From Sutcliffiella horikoshii DSM 8719 (GTDB lineage: Bacteria; Bacillota; Bacilli; Bacillales; Bacillaceae_I), in the NCBI GenBank assembly GCA_001648575.1, contig LQXN01000060.1:124001-188000 (forward strand): 64,000 bases of DNA, in the 5' to 3' direction. Below, in pieces: positions 8,589 through 18,196 of the stretch (position 1 is the first letter of the stretch; every line of letters starts with the position of its first letter). The notes below the pieces were generated by a model that searched no databases, was not told the DNA's origin, and saw only the letters and a list, made by a program, of their open reading frames with translations. The position numbers were made by a program, and so were the translations under genes.

Positions 8589-9341
8589 TCACATATTACA
8601 ATTCAATGGACAGGTCGAGCATCGAGAGCCCTCGATATTGGTTTTATAATAGTAGCAGCAGGTTGTTCGCACTCTCATTTCAGCCTGATGCTTCTCTACA
8701 AACGTTTTTGGTTTGTAAAATGTTGCTGCAGGATTTCTTCTCATCCCAAAATAAGCCGGATCAGCCTCCAGAAGGCTTGAAAAATCCTCTTCTTGGTAAG
8801 GCATATCCATCTCCAGGTTTGGCAAGATAGACTCATACATCCAATAAACATAAAGCACGACATTTTCCCATAATGTTTGACGGGATACCTTCGCTTCTTT
8901 TGCCATCCGATTGATAAGTGGCGAAAAGATACCTCCGAAAAGCTCCTCGAAATGATGTTGTCGCCATGCCTCCCGATTCTCAAATGTTCCCGCTTCAAGA
9001 GCCTGCACCTTCGTATAGCGAAGTTTTGGAAGCCAGATGTCATTTTCTATACAGGAGTCGATCCAGATGGTCGATGGGTCCACCTTCAAGGTTTTATTAA
9101 ATGCAGACATCGAAAGCAGGCAATTAACGGCAAGAAATCCGAGTCTTTTCATGAGAAGTGATGCGGCAACGTCCATTTCATCCGTACCCAAAGCATCCTG
9201 AACCTTCAACAAATACTCTTCCGTTCCATCATGGATAAGAGAATAAAGGGAAATCGTATCTTCCACTTTCGCCTCCCCTGCTACAAAGCGACAGCTTTCT
9301 TCCAGAAAACGAAATTCTTGTTGGGTCAGTGTACTCATCAT
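8589..9341 (-). CDS. FhuF-type siderophore-iron reductase
   Basis: A 250-residue cytoplasmic protein ending in [10 protein letters not shown]...GSRCSTCPL. This pair of adjacent cysteines followed by CxxC is the [2Fe-2S] ligand signature of FhuF-like ferric reductases, which release iron from imported siderophores. The ATG at 9341 follows GGAGGG and overlaps the TGA of the upstream ATPase gene (ATGA), implying translational coupling. It is the last gene of the Fur-controlled uptake operon. The N-terminal two thirds are poorly conserved, as usual for the family. Confidence 0.8.
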   Translation of the reverse strand: MMSTLTQQEFRFLEESCRFVAGEAKVEDTISLYSLIHDGTEEYLLKVQDALGTDEMDVAASLLMKRLGFLAVNCLLSMSAFNKTLKVDPSTIWIDSCIENDIWLPKLRYTKVQALEAGTFENREAWRQHHFEELFGGIFSPLINRMAKEAKVSRQTLWENVVLYVYWMYESILPNLEMDMPYQEEDFSSLLEADPAYFGMRRNPAATFYKPKTFVEKHQAEMRVRTTCCYYYKTNIEGSRCSTCPLNCNM

Positions 9342-10156
9342 GCTCTCAGTCCCTCCAGATTTGGCACCAGACATCTACCGCGACCGTGCGGAATGCATAG
9401 TGGTGTGCCAAAAAGCGGATCAGTGGTCACCTGGCAATTCATATCAAACACATTTTTCACAAGATCACAGTTAATTACTTCCTCAGGCTTGCCTTGAGCA
9501 AAAATCTGTTTGTCACGGATGGCAACTAAGTGGTGAGCATAACGGCAGGCAAGATTAAGATCATGCAGGACCATGATGATGGTACGGTTTTCTTTTTCAT
9601 TCAGTTCGAAAAGCAAATCAAGTATTTCTATTTGATGTGTAAGATCAAGATATGTTGTCGGCTCATCCAACAAAATCACATCCGTTTCTTGCGCTAGCGT
9701 CATGGCAATCCATGCGCGCTGACGCTGGCCACCGGACAAGGAATCGACCGTTCTCTCAGCCAACTCTTCCATGCCTGTTGCACGAAGGGAATCCCAGACC
9801 ACTTTTTCATCATGCTCAGACCATTGCTTTAACCATGATTGATATGGGTATCGCCCCTGTTTAACAAGCTGGAGCACGGATAATCCTTCCGGTGCAGTCG
9901 GGCCTTGTGGAAGGATGGCAAGCTGTTTGGCAATCTCTTTTGTGGATTGTCCGGAAATCGCTTTTCCCTCAAGGAGTACATTACCTTGCCTTGGCTTTAA
10001 CAAACGAGCTAACGAACGAAGAAGGGTGGATTTCCCACAGCCATTTCCACCGATAAAGACTGTTATCTCCCCTTTAGGGATTTGCAGATCCAGTTCCTCT
10101 ATAATGATGGATTCACCATATGATAATGTAAGTGACCGGGTTTCTAATGCATGCAT
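9338..10156 (-). CDS. yusV: Iron-siderophore ABC transporter ATPase (YusV-like)
   Basis: A 272-residue FecE/FhuC-type ATPase. Walker [10 protein letters not shown] is at residues 36-44, the signature LSGGQ at 140-144 and Walker B VILLDEP at 160-166. It energises the two permeases encoded just upstream. In B. subtilis, YusV powers several hydroxamate and catecholate siderophore systems from a separate locus; here it is joined to YfiZ/YfhA-like permeases in one operon. Confidence 0.9.
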   Translation of the reverse strand: MHALETRSLTLSYGESIIIEELDLQIPKGEITVFIGGNGCGKSTLLRSLARLLKPRQGNVLLEGKAISGQSTKEIAKQLAILPQGPTAPEGLSVLQLVKQGRYPYQSWLKQWSEHDEKVVWDSLRATGMEELAERTVDSLSGGQRQRAWIAMTLAQETDVILLDEPTTYLDLTHQIEILDLLFELNEKENRTIIMVLHDLNLACRYAHHLVAIRDKQIFAQGKPEEVINCDLVKNVFDMNCQVTTDPLFGTPLCIPHGRGRCLVPNLEGLRA

Positions 10157-10173
10157 GTTACTTCCACCTCTCG

Positions 10174-11229
10174 TTAAGAATTTCTCGTTTTGTAAAGCAA
10201 ATAAATAAAGTATGGCGCTCCGATTGAAGCGGTAAACACACCTGCTGGAATTTCAAGTGGGGAGAACAGGGTCCGGCCGATCAAATCAGCGAGCATGACC
10301 AGGAATCCTCCAATAAATGCCGATGTGGGTATCAGAACCCCGAAGGAAGAACCGACAAGCCGGCGGGCTATGTGTGGAGCCATCAAGCCGACAAATCCGA
10401 TGCCCCCTGCAAAAGCGACGGCGCCGCCTGTCAATGCCGTGCTCAGGAATAGCAGACCCATCCGATGTTTGTTGACGGCTCCGCCAACACCTGTTGCTAC
10501 CTCGTCCCCAAGTTCTTGTATATTCAGCTGCCTTACTGCCATAAAGCTGACAATGATCAGCAAGATGGTCCAAGGCAATAAAATTTTTACATGACTCCAA
10601 TTTGACCCATATACTGTCCCGGTAATCCAAATGTTTGCTTGGCTTGCACGATAGATCGGTCCAAGCAACATGAATAATGTTGTCAGCGCCTGCATCAATG
10701 TTGAAATCCCGATGCCTATCAGCACCAGCCTTATTGGCGATAATCCATTTTTCCAGGCAAGGGAGTAAACGATGATCGCGATGGCAGTCGCACCGACAAA
10801 TGCACTTAATGGAAGCCATTGGATGCTGACAGTCAAAGAGTTGTTGCTATCACTGAAAAGCGCCAGAAACAGGACAACCGCTGTCGAAGCACCGCCAGTC
10901 AATCCTATAATATCAGGAGATGCGAGTGGATTCCGAATTATTCCCTGTAAAATGGCCCCGGCAACCGCCAGCGAAATGCCGACAAGCAGCGCAATGATGA
11001 TCCGTGGCAATCTGAATGATTGGACAACAAGCGTTTCCATGGAGTCTCCTTGACCAAAGAATACCTTTATGACATTCCAAGGCGAGATCTTCATGTCCCC
11101 CATCCCTGTACTAAGGATGAAAAGGGAAGCTACCGCCAACGCTAAACCAACGATGGTGAGAATCGCTTTCTTATCCATAAAAAAGGATAAGCGGCCATCC
11201 CCGGTTCTAAATGTTTTATAATTTTTCAT
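10174..11229 (-). CDS. yfhA: FecCD-family iron-siderophore permease (YfhA-like)
   Basis: A 351-residue polytopic permease of the BtuCD/FecCD family. The hallmark stretch [37 protein letters not shown] lies near residue 95, and a cytoplasmic coupling region ([17 protein letters not shown]) lies near the C-terminus. Its ATG overlaps the stop of the upstream permease by 4 bp. It forms the channel with the YfiZ-like subunit. Confidence 0.85.
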   Translation of the reverse strand: MKNYKTFRTGDGRLSFFMDKKAILTIVGLALAVASLFILSTGMGDMKISPWNVIKVFFGQGDSMETLVVQSFRLPRIIIALLVGISLAVAGAILQGIIRNPLASPDIIGLTGGASTAVVLFLALFSDSNNSLTVSIQWLPLSAFVGATAIAIIVYSLAWKNGLSPIRLVLIGIGISTLMQALTTLFMLLGPIYRASQANIWITGTVYGSNWSHVKILLPWTILLIIVSFMAVRQLNIQELGDEVATGVGGAVNKHRMGLLFLSTALTGGAVAFAGGIGFVGLMAPHIARRLVGSSFGVLIPTSAFIGGFLVMLADLIGRTLFSPLEIPAGVFTASIGAPYFIYLLYKTRNS

Positions 11230-12230
11230 TTTCCATGGAACCCCCTTCGAGCAATATAAATGAAGAATGGAGTTCCAATGATTGCCGTCATGACACCGAC
11301 AGGGATCTCTTGGGGCATGATGATATAACGTGCTCCAATATCAGCCGTCAACAGGAGGATACCCCCTAGAATTCCGCAGTATGGAGCAAGCCAGCGGTGG
11401 TCATTCCCGACAAAGTAACGGGCAACATGCGGAATGACAATGCCGATGAAGACGATCGGCCCTGCAATCGCAACCGCACCTCCAGCCAAGAGAATGATGA
11501 TGACCGCTGTGATCAATTTCACAAAACCTGTTTTCACTCCAAGGCTTGTTGCCACATCATCCCCCATTGCTAGCAGGTTGATCTTTTTCCCTATAAAAAA
11601 GGAGGCAATCCAGGCAACCGTTATATAAGGAAGAACTGCGTAAACCATATTGAGGCTTCTCCCCTGTACAGAACCGGCAAGCCAGAAAAGCACTTGATCC
11701 AAAGCAGTCTCATTTACAACTAGCAACCCCTGTGTAAGAGAAGAGAACATGGCTGCAAAAGCTGCTCCCGCAAGCGTCAGCTTCATAGGAGTCAGACCCT
11801 CACGTCCAATGGAGCCGATGAAATAAACGGCAAAAGCTGCAACCGCTGCTCCGGCAAATGCAAGCCAGGTGTATGTTTGCAAAGAGGTGACCGAGAAAAA
11901 AGAAACCGCCACGACTATAAAGAAGCTTGCACCTGCGTTAATACCGAAGATACCTGGTGATGCCAACGGATTCTTGGTTAACGCCTGCATCCAGAGGCCG
12001 GCAATGGCCAAACTTCCACCTACCAAAGCTGCAATGATCGCCCTTGGAAGGCGAACAGATTGAATGATGATATGTTCATTGGATCCGTCAAAATTGCGGA
12101 ATGCATCAATCGCAAGGGACAGGCTCGTATTTGTATATCCATATATGATACTTGCCACAAAACTGAAGAATAATAGAATTACTCCTATAATCAATCCCAG
12201 TACTTTATGGCTATTTTTCCGGAGTAACAT
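11226..12230 (-). CDS. yfiZ: FecCD-family iron-siderophore permease (YfiZ-like)
   Basis: A 334-residue permease with the same family motifs (SVRLPRAIIAALVGGSLAIAGLWMQALTKNPLASPG; GIVIPHVARYFVG). It is the first gene of the four-gene uptake operon and has the site AGAAGGT before the ATG. A promoter (TTGACA, 17 bp, TAAACT) and a Fur box lie between it and the divergent binding-protein gene. Confidence 0.85.
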   Translation of the reverse strand: MLLRKNSHKVLGLIIGVILLFFSFVASIIYGYTNTSLSLAIDAFRNFDGSNEHIIIQSVRLPRAIIAALVGGSLAIAGLWMQALTKNPLASPGIFGINAGASFFIVVAVSFFSVTSLQTYTWLAFAGAAVAAFAVYFIGSIGREGLTPMKLTLAGAAFAAMFSSLTQGLLVVNETALDQVLFWLAGSVQGRSLNMVYAVLPYITVAWIASFFIGKKINLLAMGDDVATSLGVKTGFVKLITAVIIILLAGGAVAIAGPIVFIGIVIPHVARYFVGNDHRWLAPYCGILGGILLLTADIGARYIIMPQEIPVGVMTAIIGTPFFIYIARRGFHGK

Positions 12231-12271
12231 AATTGTACCTTCTATCTATTTATAACTTTTATCCAACTATA

Positions 12272-12300
12272 AGTTTAGGAGAATTAGAAGGAAGTGTCAA
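12272..12300 (-). promoter_or_regulatory. Sigma-A-type promoter for the yfiZ operon
   Basis: Minus strand TTGACA (12295-12300), 17-bp spacer, TAAACT (12272-12277). The Fur box at 12307-12321 lies directly upstream of the -35. Confidence 0.6.
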
Positions 12301-12306
12301 TGACTT

Positions 12307-12321
12307 TGAAAATCATTCTCA
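12307..12321. promoter_or_regulatory. Fur box 1
   Basis: TGAAAATCATTCTCA differs at two positions from the Fur 7-1-7 consensus TGATAATNATTATCA. It lies between the two divergent promoters of the iron uptake genes. Confidence 0.75.
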
Positions 12322-12330
12322 CAAAAGTTA

Positions 12331-12359
12331 TTGACATCATTTCTCATCAGGAGTACTAT
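12331..12359 (+). promoter_or_regulatory. Sigma-A-type promoter for the siderophore-binding protein gene
   Basis: TTGACA (12331-12336), 17-bp spacer, TACTAT (12354-12359), bracketed by the two Fur boxes. Confidence 0.65.
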
Positions 12360-12371
12360 TTATCTTGTGAA

Positions 12372-12386
12372 TGAAAATCATTATCA
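12372..12386. promoter_or_regulatory. Fur box 2
   Basis: TGAAAATCATTATCA has one mismatch to the Fur consensus. It lies just downstream of the -10 hexamer, a position where bound Fur would block transcription. Confidence 0.85.
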
Positions 12387-12409
12387 TTAATTTACGGGGG
12401 CTACATATC

Positions 12410-13402
12410 ATGTTGAACAACAAAAAACTTTTTACATTATTTCTACTTAGTATAGTTACTTCACTCGTTTTAGCTGCTTGTTCCGGAAACAACGGCAATA
12501 ACGGGAATCAAGATGAGGGTGCTTCTGGCTCTGGAGATACGCCAACAGAAGACACTTCTTATGAAATAGAGCATGCAATGGGAACAACGCCTATCGATAA
12601 AACTCCTGAGCGAGTTGTTATTTTAACAAATGAAGGAACAGAAGCATTGCTTGCAATGGGTGTAAAACCTGTCGGAGCTGTTCAATCTTGGTTAGGCGAC
12701 ACTTGGTATGATCATATCAAAGCAGACATGGATGGCGTTGAAGTTGTCGGGACAGAAAGTGCAGTAAACCTTGAGGCGATTGCTGCTCTAAAGCCTGATC
12801 TGATTATTGGAAACAAACTTCGTCAAGAAGACGTGTATGAGCAACTGAATGCGATTGCTCCAACGGTTTTTGCTGAGACGTTAAAAGGTGACTGGAAAGA
12901 AAACTTCGAGTTATATGCAAAAGCATTGAACAAAGAAGAAGAAGGCAAGAAAGTGATGGACGACTTTGATGCACGCGTGGCAGAAATGAGCGAGCAGCTT
13001 GGCGAAAAGAAAGAGCAGGAAGTATCGATTGTCCGTTTCACCGCTGGGGACGTTCGTATCTATCACAAAGATTCCTTCTCTGGAATCATCCTGAATCAGC
13101 TTGGCTTTGCACGTCCTGAATCCCAGGACGTAGATGACTTTGCAGAAATGAATGCAACAAAAGAAAGAATCCCTGCAATGGACGGAGATATTCTATTCCA
13201 CTTCTCCTTTGAAACTGGAGACGGGGAAGCGACAAAAATCAAAGATGAGTGGCTAGAGGATCCATTGTTCAATAACCTTGAAGTTGCCAAGGCTGGAAAT
13301 ATCCATGAAGTTAGTGACGCAGTATGGAACACTGCCGGTGGCGTCCTTGCGGCAAACATCATGCTGGATGATATCGAGGAAGTATTTTTAGGGGAAGAAT
13401 AA
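12410..13402 (+). CDS. yfiY: Iron-siderophore substrate-binding lipoprotein (YfiY-like)
   Basis: A 330-residue periplasmic-binding-protein-like lipoprotein with signal peptide and lipobox LAAC at Cys24, followed by a Gly/Asn-rich linker and a FecB-type two-lobed domain (TPERVVILTNEGTEALLAMG, LEAIAALKPDLIIGN). The start at 12410 is chosen because the upstream in-frame ATG at 12371 lies inside the Fur box. It delivers ferric siderophore to the divergently encoded permeases; in B. subtilis, YfiY binds schizokinen/arthrobactin-type siderophores. Confidence 0.85.
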   Translation: MLNNKKLFTLFLLSIVTSLVLAACSGNNGNNGNQDEGASGSGDTPTEDTSYEIEHAMGTTPIDKTPERVVILTNEGTEALLAMGVKPVGAVQSWLGDTWYDHIKADMDGVEVVGTESAVNLEAIAALKPDLIIGNKLRQEDVYEQLNAIAPTVFAETLKGDWKENFELYAKALNKEEEGKKVMDDFDARVAEMSEQLGEKKEQEVSIVRFTAGDVRIYHKDSFSGIILNQLGFARPESQDVDDFAEMNATKERIPAMDGDILFHFSFETGDGEATKIKDEWLEDPLFNNLEVAKAGNIHEVSDAVWNTAGGVLAANIMLDDIEEVFLGEE

Positions 13403-13410
13403 TTTGAAGG

Positions 13411-13443
13411 GAGCCGGCGCGAGTGATGCGCCGGCTCTTTTTT
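13411..13443 (+). terminator. Terminator after the siderophore-binding protein gene
   Basis: A 10-bp G+C-rich stem GAGCCGGCGC / GCGCCGGCTC with loop GAGTGAT, followed by TTTTTT. Confidence 0.95.
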
Positions 13444-13530
13444 AAAATAATGAGCAAGATCTTAATGCCCTTTTCCGGAGACGATGTTCCATAATTCTTT
13501 GAGTTCCCCAGGGCGCCCATCTTCAGCAGG

Positions 13531-14508
13531 TTAGGACTCTTCCTCAGAAGTCTGGTCAGAAATCTCGGTTCCTTCTTTTACATAACGAAACGTACTTAAT
13601 GTATCTAGGTCCATCATTTGCAACGTATCTTCATGGAAAGCCTGAAGATCCATTGTGATGGTACGGAGTCCTCCTTCATGTTCAAATGTGAGTATCTCCC
13701 TTAGATAATCGTATGACCAAATCCCATCTACGCTTGGAGTAGATTCCCCATTCGCAAAACCTTGATAAGTTCCATCATCATTCAATATTATCCCCATCTG
13801 GAAGCTACCATCTTCCTCATGCCTCCCCCACTTTCCGACAAGTTCAGGTCCTTCCACCGAAACATTAAGTAGTACACTGTCACGGTCGATCCCTGCATTC
13901 TTATCTAATGCTTTGAGGTCCGCCGTAGTAGTCGTTCCATCTCCCACCGGACGATCATAAGTCAGGGAAAGTAATGAATTGGCCCGGTTCCATAATAGCT
14001 CCCCCATTTCCAGATGACCTGCACCGGAGGCAATAATACTAAGATCCTCTTTATCGAGGGCGTCCCTCATGTGGACAAGAAACACTTGAAACTCTTCCAT
14101 CGATTGCTCATAGACCCCATCTACCTCGGCATATGTTTCTTTAGATTCCATTGCCACAATTTCCTTGGTTAACTGCTCCATGCTGTCAATCTCGTCATAC
14201 CATTCATTTTTCATTTGTTGATCAATCACACCCGCTTGATTCATATCATTTATTGTCTTGGCAAGCCTCTCGATGAATTCCTGTGTCTTTTCTGTTATCG
14301 CTACCTCATACTCTTCTTTGTCCATCATGTTCACTTCCACCGGATCTTCTGCAGAGGCTTTCTCTTCTGCATCAGCTGCTGCACGTTCATAGCCCTCTTT
14401 AAAGCCCTCCCTAAAATCTTCCACCACCTGACAACCTGATAAGACAAAGGTAAGTATCACAATTCCGAAAACTGCTACAAATTTCACTCTCAACAACCGT
14501 TCCCCCAT
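13531..14508 (-). CDS. Secreted lipoprotein of unknown function
   Basis: About 325 residues: a signal peptide with lipobox FVLSGCQ, an acidic helical middle (residues ~20-170) and a C-terminal beta-rich part (LVGKWGRHEEDGSFQMGIILNDDGTYQGFANG) that looks like a lipocalin-like or DUF-type domain. The start is uncertain; ATG 14508 is used, but nearby TTG or GTG codons behind GGGGGAA are possible. A longer reading to 14601 would run into the preceding terminator. No family is recognised. Confidence 0.7.
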   Translation of the reverse strand: MGERLLRVKFVAVFGIVILTFVLSGCQVVEDFREGFKEGYERAAADAEEKASAEDPVEVNMMDKEEYEVAITEKTQEFIERLAKTINDMNQAGVIDQQMKNEWYDEIDSMEQLTKEIVAMESKETYAEVDGVYEQSMEEFQVFLVHMRDALDKEDLSIIASGAGHLEMGELLWNRANSLLSLTYDRPVGDGTTTTADLKALDKNAGIDRDSVLLNVSVEGPELVGKWGRHEEDGSFQMGIILNDDGTYQGFANGESTPSVDGIWSYDYLREILTFEHEGGLRTITMDLQAFHEDTLQMMDLDTLSTFRYVKEGTEISDQTSEEES

Positions 14509-14568
14509 TCCATTTTTTATAACTATTGTAACCTTTTCCCTTTTACCAACAACTAGAAACGACAACAT

Positions 14569-14597
14569 AAAAAAAAGCACACTGATTAGTGCGCTTC
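14569..14597 (-). terminator. Terminator after the YueD-like gene
   Basis: Minus-strand stem GAAGCGCACT / AGTGTGCTT with loop AATC, then a run of eight T, starting one base past the stop codon. Confidence 0.9.
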
Positions 14598-15356
14598 TCA
14601 AAGAAATTCCTTTATATCGTAGACTGTCCCGTTTTCCACTTGGTCGGATAAGATAAGCTCTATCATTTTCTCGGCTACAAACGACGGACTTCTTAATTGC
14701 CCTTCTTCATGGTAGGATTTGAATGTTTCCACATTAGTGAAATCCTCTTTGTCAGAGCTGCGGATGACTCCTTGCATGCCTGTATCCATTACCCCTGGTG
14801 AAAAAGAGAGAATGGTTGTCGGATGTTCTGCTTGGCTTTGCTCAAGTCCCACCGTTTTCGTGAACATATCCAGCCCAGCCTTTGTTGTGCAATAGGTGTT
14901 CCAACCATGGATTGGGTGATTCGCTGCACCGGAACTGATATTAACAATGACCTTTTTGCAAGCCCAGTCTTCCGTCAGCCGAATAAATTCATTTGTCATC
15001 AGCATCGGTGTAAGAAGATTTAGGTGAACAGCTTTGGTCATTTCTGACTCATCCGCTTTACCGGCAGGCTTAATCGGATCCACCATTCCAGCATTATTGA
15101 TCAGGTAAACCTCTGCTGCCTCATCATCCTCCTCGATTTTGGACAAAAGATATTGCATAATCCCGGTCACCCGTTCATGCTTGCTTAAATCTTCTTTCAA
15201 AAAGGTGATTTCTGCTCCGCTCTCTTTTGCTGCAAGTTCTAAATCTTTATTTTCATTTCTGGCAATGCATATTAAATGGTGTTTTTCTTTTAATAGTAGT
15301 TTTACAGTAGCTTCTCCAAGCCCTTTAGATGAACCTGTGACAATAAAATAGTTCAT
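14598..15356 (-). CDS. yueD: Short-chain dehydrogenase/reductase, YueD (benzil reductase)-like
   Basis: A 252-residue NADP(H)-dependent SDR with cofactor motif TGSSKGLG at residues 7-14, NNAG near 89, catalytic Ser in NISSGAA and YCTTK as the Tyr-x-x-x-Lys pair. The short C-terminus and overall pattern match the sepiapterin-reductase-like subgroup that includes B. subtilis YueD, which reduces benzil to (S)-benzoin. The natural substrate is unknown. It has its own terminator. Confidence 0.8.
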   Translation of the reverse strand: MNYFIVTGSSKGLGEATVKLLLKEKHHLICIARNENKDLELAAKESGAEITFLKEDLSKHERVTGIMQYLLSKIEEDDEAAEVYLINNAGMVDPIKPAGKADESEMTKAVHLNLLTPMLMTNEFIRLTEDWACKKVIVNISSGAANHPIHGWNTYCTTKAGLDMFTKTVGLEQSQAEHPTTILSFSPGVMDTGMQGVIRSSDKEDFTNVETFKSYHEEGQLRSPSFVAEKMIELILSDQVENGTVYDIKEFL

Positions 15357-15371
15357 TATCTCACTCCCAAT

Positions 15372-15827
15372 CTATCTGTTTTTTACTATACCGATCAGCG
15401 AAGACACAATCTGCCAACCGTCCGAACGTTTTTCTCCCAGTTTAAAAGGAATAAGATTTACGATACCGATCCAAAGGCTGAAATAGACAAATAAGGCGGA
15501 AAAGGAAAAATGGAATGGCGTCCAAAAGGGTAAAACCAGCAAGATGGACAGTAGGTTAAATACAGGGCCACCAAAAGATATTAACGCTGTCTCTTTGGCA
15601 GATAACTTGCCTTCATGGTCATTGCTAGAGTATCCTCCCAAAAACGGGATGATGTTGACCTGAATGCGCGTCCCTATAAAACAGAAATCCAATACCTTTG
15701 GACCCACCCCAATCCCAATCACCGTGTTTTTCACCTTATACAATTTTGCCACACCCACATGACCAGCCTCATGAATCAGATGCACAAGCGGAACCACCAA
15801 ATAAAAAAACATCAAAGTATCAAGCAT
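15372..15827 (-). CDS. Small M50 (site-2 protease-like) membrane protein
   Basis: A 151-residue protein with several predicted membrane segments. The zinc-protease motif HEAGH in VHLIHEAGHVGVAKLY is near residue 20, and a second family stretch FNLLSILL and the helix LWIGIVNLIPFKLGEKRSDGWQI carry the late GEKRSDGW in the place of the usual Asp ligand motif. ATG 15827 follows AGAAGGT; an upstream TTG lacks spacing. It is shorter than known site-2 proteases, so activity is uncertain. Confidence 0.7.
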   Translation of the reverse strand: MLDTLMFFYLVVPLVHLIHEAGHVGVAKLYKVKNTVIGIGVGPKVLDFCFIGTRIQVNIIPFLGGYSSNDHEGKLSAKETALISFGGPVFNLLSILLVLPFWTPFHFSFSALFVYFSLWIGIVNLIPFKLGEKRSDGWQIVSSLIGIVKNR

Positions 15828-15882
15828 ACAAGGCAACCTTCTTTTTTAGTCGTTGGTTTTATTATACATGAGCAATAAGAAA

Positions 15883-15919
15883 AAAACTCCTGTCGGGGTC
15901 AGACCCCGACAGGAGTTTT
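15883..15919. terminator. Bidirectional terminator
   Basis: A 17-bp perfect stem (AAAACTCCTGTCGGGGT and its complement) with a 3-base loop and A/T runs on both sides, between the protease gene and the TSUP gene. Confidence 0.85.
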
Positions 15920-15955
15920 ACTATTTATCTAGAATACAATAATGTTAAGTCATCA

Positions 15956-16738
15956 TCAGATGATATCGAGCCATATTTTTATAGTGGTTGCTAGTATTAA
16001 GAGTGCTAGTATCCACTGCAGTACTTTCGTATTCATCTTCTGTCCAAGCTTTGCTCCAATTGGTGCAGCGATGATGCTGGCGATGACCATGACGATAGCA
16101 GGTATCAATAACACTTGGCCAGTCGTGATCTTCCCGACGGTACTGCCGATAGAGGAGATGAATGTGATGGCAAGTGAAGTTGCGATCGTCATTCGTGTCG
16201 GGATTTTCAATACAACAAGCATGATCGGTACGAGCAGGAATGCCCCAGCCGCTCCGACAATGCCGGAGCCGATACCCACAATGAACGCTAGCACAGCAGC
16301 CAGCACCTTATTAAAGGTAACTTGATCGAGCGGTATTTCATCAATGCCTTTTTTAGGAACGAACATCATAATAACAGCTATAAGAGCAAGAATACCGTAA
16401 ACCATATTAATACCATCAGCGCTCATAAGGCGGGAACCATATCCTCCAATAAAACTACCAATCAGGATACTTACTCCCATATAAATGATAAGATCTTTAT
16501 TTAAATAGCCGCCTTTGCGATAGGCCCATACACCTGAGATGGTGGCGAAAAACACCTGAACTGCACTGACACCGGACACCTCATGCGCCGTGAGTGCGGT
16601 AAGACCGAGCATCGGTGGAATATACAAAAGCATCGGATACTTGATGATCGAACCACCAATACCAACCATCCCCGACACAAACGAACCAATGAAACCTATC
16701 GCAAACAAAGCTACAAGCCACATAATATCAAATTCCAT
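15956..16738 (-). CDS. TSUP (TauE/SafE) family anion exporter, YrkJ-like
   Basis: A 260-residue membrane protein with about eight hydrophobic segments and the family signature [16 protein letters not shown] near the N-terminus plus its repeat [23 protein letters not shown] proteins carry sulfite, thiosulfate or sulfoacetate. It lies downstream of persulfide-handling genes, as yrkJ does in B. subtilis, so export of sulfite or thiosulfate formed from persulfide is likely. A repeat copy separates it from the preceding gene. The site AAGGAGGG precedes the ATG. Confidence 0.85.
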   Translation of the reverse strand: MEFDIMWLVALFAIGFIGSFVSGMVGIGGSIIKYPMLLYIPPMLGLTALTAHEVSGVSAVQVFFATISGVWAYRKGGYLNKDLIIYMGVSILIGSFIGGYGSRLMSADGINMVYGILALIAVIMMFVPKKGIDEIPLDQVTFNKVLAAVLAFIVGIGSGIVGAAGAFLLVPIMLVVLKIPTRMTIATSLAITFISSIGSTVGKITTGQVLLIPAIVMVIASIIAAPIGAKLGQKMNTKVLQWILALLILATTIKIWLDII

Positions 16739-16787
16739 AAAGCATCCCTCCTTCTAGGTCTAACTAGTACGGTGTAACATATTACTC

Positions 16788-16913
16788 AGTTAATTTCCGT
16801 TCCGGATGTTCGCTTTCCGCGGGGCGATGCTTGAGCCTCCTCACAACGCTTCAGGGGTCTCAAGCTACCGCTACCTCCCGCCGGAGTCTCACATCCTGCA
16901 CTACAATTAACTG
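16788..16913. repeat. Intergenic repeat core, copy 4
   Basis: Same family with the outer arms CAGTTAATT and AATTAACTG. The inner blocks GCTTTCCGCGGGGCG, GAGCCTCCTCACAACGC, GGGGTCTCAAGC and GGAGTCTC are conserved. It lies between the persulfide dioxygenase gene and the TSUP gene. Confidence 0.85.
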
Positions 16914-16953
16914 GGGGACCATTATTTATGGATAACTGCCCTTTAATGAATTT

Positions 16954-16980
16954 TTCCGCCCTTCGACACGAAGGGCGGAA
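16954..16980. terminator. Strong hairpin after the persulfide dioxygenase gene
   Basis: A 12-bp stem TTCCGCCCTTCG / CGAAGGGCGGAA with loop ACA. No T-run follows on the minus strand, so it may stabilise or process the message rather than terminate it. Confidence 0.6.
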
Positions 16981-17017
16981 TTCCTTTAAGGGTCTGACCC
17001 CTCTTCACAAATATTTT

Positions 17018-18145
17018 TTATCCGTGCACCGCGCAACGGTTGGGACCGATTTCCATGTCGCGTTGTTCGTCGTCGGTTGGGTTGATTTGGCCCATGTTTA
17101 GTTGGCGGATTTCTTGGTATGCGTTTGGTTGTGGTGGCAGGTTTTCGGAGACGAGTTTGCGGAATTCCGCTTCGTCTTCGATGTTCAACCCTGCGTTATT
17201 TTTAAACAGGTCACCAAGGCGTGCTGCCACTAGTCCACCTTCACCAACTTCGGACATCGTACCGAAGTGAGCCGGAAGTACAACCAGATCTTCAGACAAT
17301 TCTTTGTAGCGGGAGTAAAGTGTTTCGCGTAAATCTGCTACCCAGTCCTCTGCTTTTCCTGCTAGGTCAGGTCGACCAATGGATTCTACGAACAAGATGT
17401 CACCACTTAACAAGAAGCGGTTATCCACGACAAATGACGTACTTCCGATTGTGTGACCAGGAGAGTAAATCGCCTGCACAGCAACCTTCGTCGTACCAAC
17501 CGTGATTTCCACTCCATCTTCAAGTGCTGCATAATCAAACGTTACTTCTTCTGCATCCTTTGGAGGTAACCAGTACGTCGCATTTGTTGCTTCACGAAGC
17601 ATGCGTCCACCGGAGATGTGGTCGGCATGCAAGTGCGTGTCCGCCACATGTACGACTTTCAAACCTTTCGCCTCAGCAAATGAAATGTATTGATCTACCA
17701 TACGTGTGGAATCGATGATCATCGCAGAGCCATCAGATTCAACTAGGTAACTCAAACAGCCTTTTCCGATACGAACGAACTGCCACAGTGTACCGCCATC
17801 CTTAAGATCTGCTACCTTAACTGGCTCCAGGTACTCACTCCAAGCCTTCATTCCACCTTGCAAGTAAGAAACATTTTTCACGCCGGCTTCCACTAACATC
17901 TCACCAACAAAGATAGAAGAACCCTCTTTCGCACATACAACTAACACATTTTCAGATGGAATTTGACCTAAGATTTCTTCTACGCCATCCATCAAATCAA
18001 AGTAAGGTACATTCTTATGCTCCACAGATGCGCCTTCAATTTTCCAATCAGCAAATGCATCTTCGTTTCGCACATCTAAAATAAATAATGATTCATTAGC
18101 CAAAATCTTTTTCGTTACATCTTTTGCAGTCATTGCGTTTAACAT
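17018..18145 (-). CDS. Rhodanese-persulfide dioxygenase fusion (YrkH-like, ETHE1-type MBL)
   Basis: A 375-residue fusion. Residues ~5-105 form a rhodanese domain with Cys71 in the active loop CAKEGSS. Residues ~118-340 form a metallo-beta-lactamase fold of the ETHE1 persulfide dioxygenase type, with DTHLHADH (His171, His173, Asp175, His176) and YSPGHTIGS. It oxidises low-molecular-weight persulfides to sulfite; the rhodanese part may pass sulfane sulfur on to sulfite to form thiosulfate. The same domain pair occurs in other order in CstB of Staphylococcus. A CstR-type operator overlaps its ribosome binding site. Confidence 0.88.
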   Translation of the reverse strand: MLNAMTAKDVTKKILANESLFILDVRNEDAFADWKIEGASVEHKNVPYFDLMDGVEEILGQIPSENVLVVCAKEGSSIFVGEMLVEAGVKNVSYLQGGMKAWSEYLEPVKVADLKDGGTLWQFVRIGKGCLSYLVESDGSAMIIDSTRMVDQYISFAEAKGLKVVHVADTHLHADHISGGRMLREATNATYWLPPKDAEEVTFDYAALEDGVEITVGTTKVAVQAIYSPGHTIGSTSFVVDNRFLLSGDILFVESIGRPDLAGKAEDWVADLRETLYSRYKELSEDLVVLPAHFGTMSEVGEGGLVAARLGDLFKNNAGLNIEDEAEFRKLVSENLPPQPNAYQEIRQLNMGQINPTDDEQRDMEIGPNRCAVHG

Positions 18146-18151
18146 GAATAA

Positions 18152-18167
18152 ATACCCCCTATGGTAT
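18152..18167. promoter_or_regulatory. CstR-like operator 7, overlapping the persulfide dioxygenase ribosome binding site
   Basis: ATACCCCCTATGGTAT is the same palindrome class as the sites near cstR. On the minus strand the GGGGG of the site is the Shine-Dalgarno sequence, nine bases before the ATG at 18145. Repressor binding here could act as a roadblock inside the operon or on an internal promoter. Confidence 0.6.
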
Positions 18168-18196
18168 AATTTATTTTAAAAAAATTTATATAATTG

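Noticed and set aside
12371-12409. Upstream start for the siderophore-binding protein
   Set aside because: The ATG at 12371 and the codons after it form the Fur box; the signal peptide begins at the ATG at 12410.
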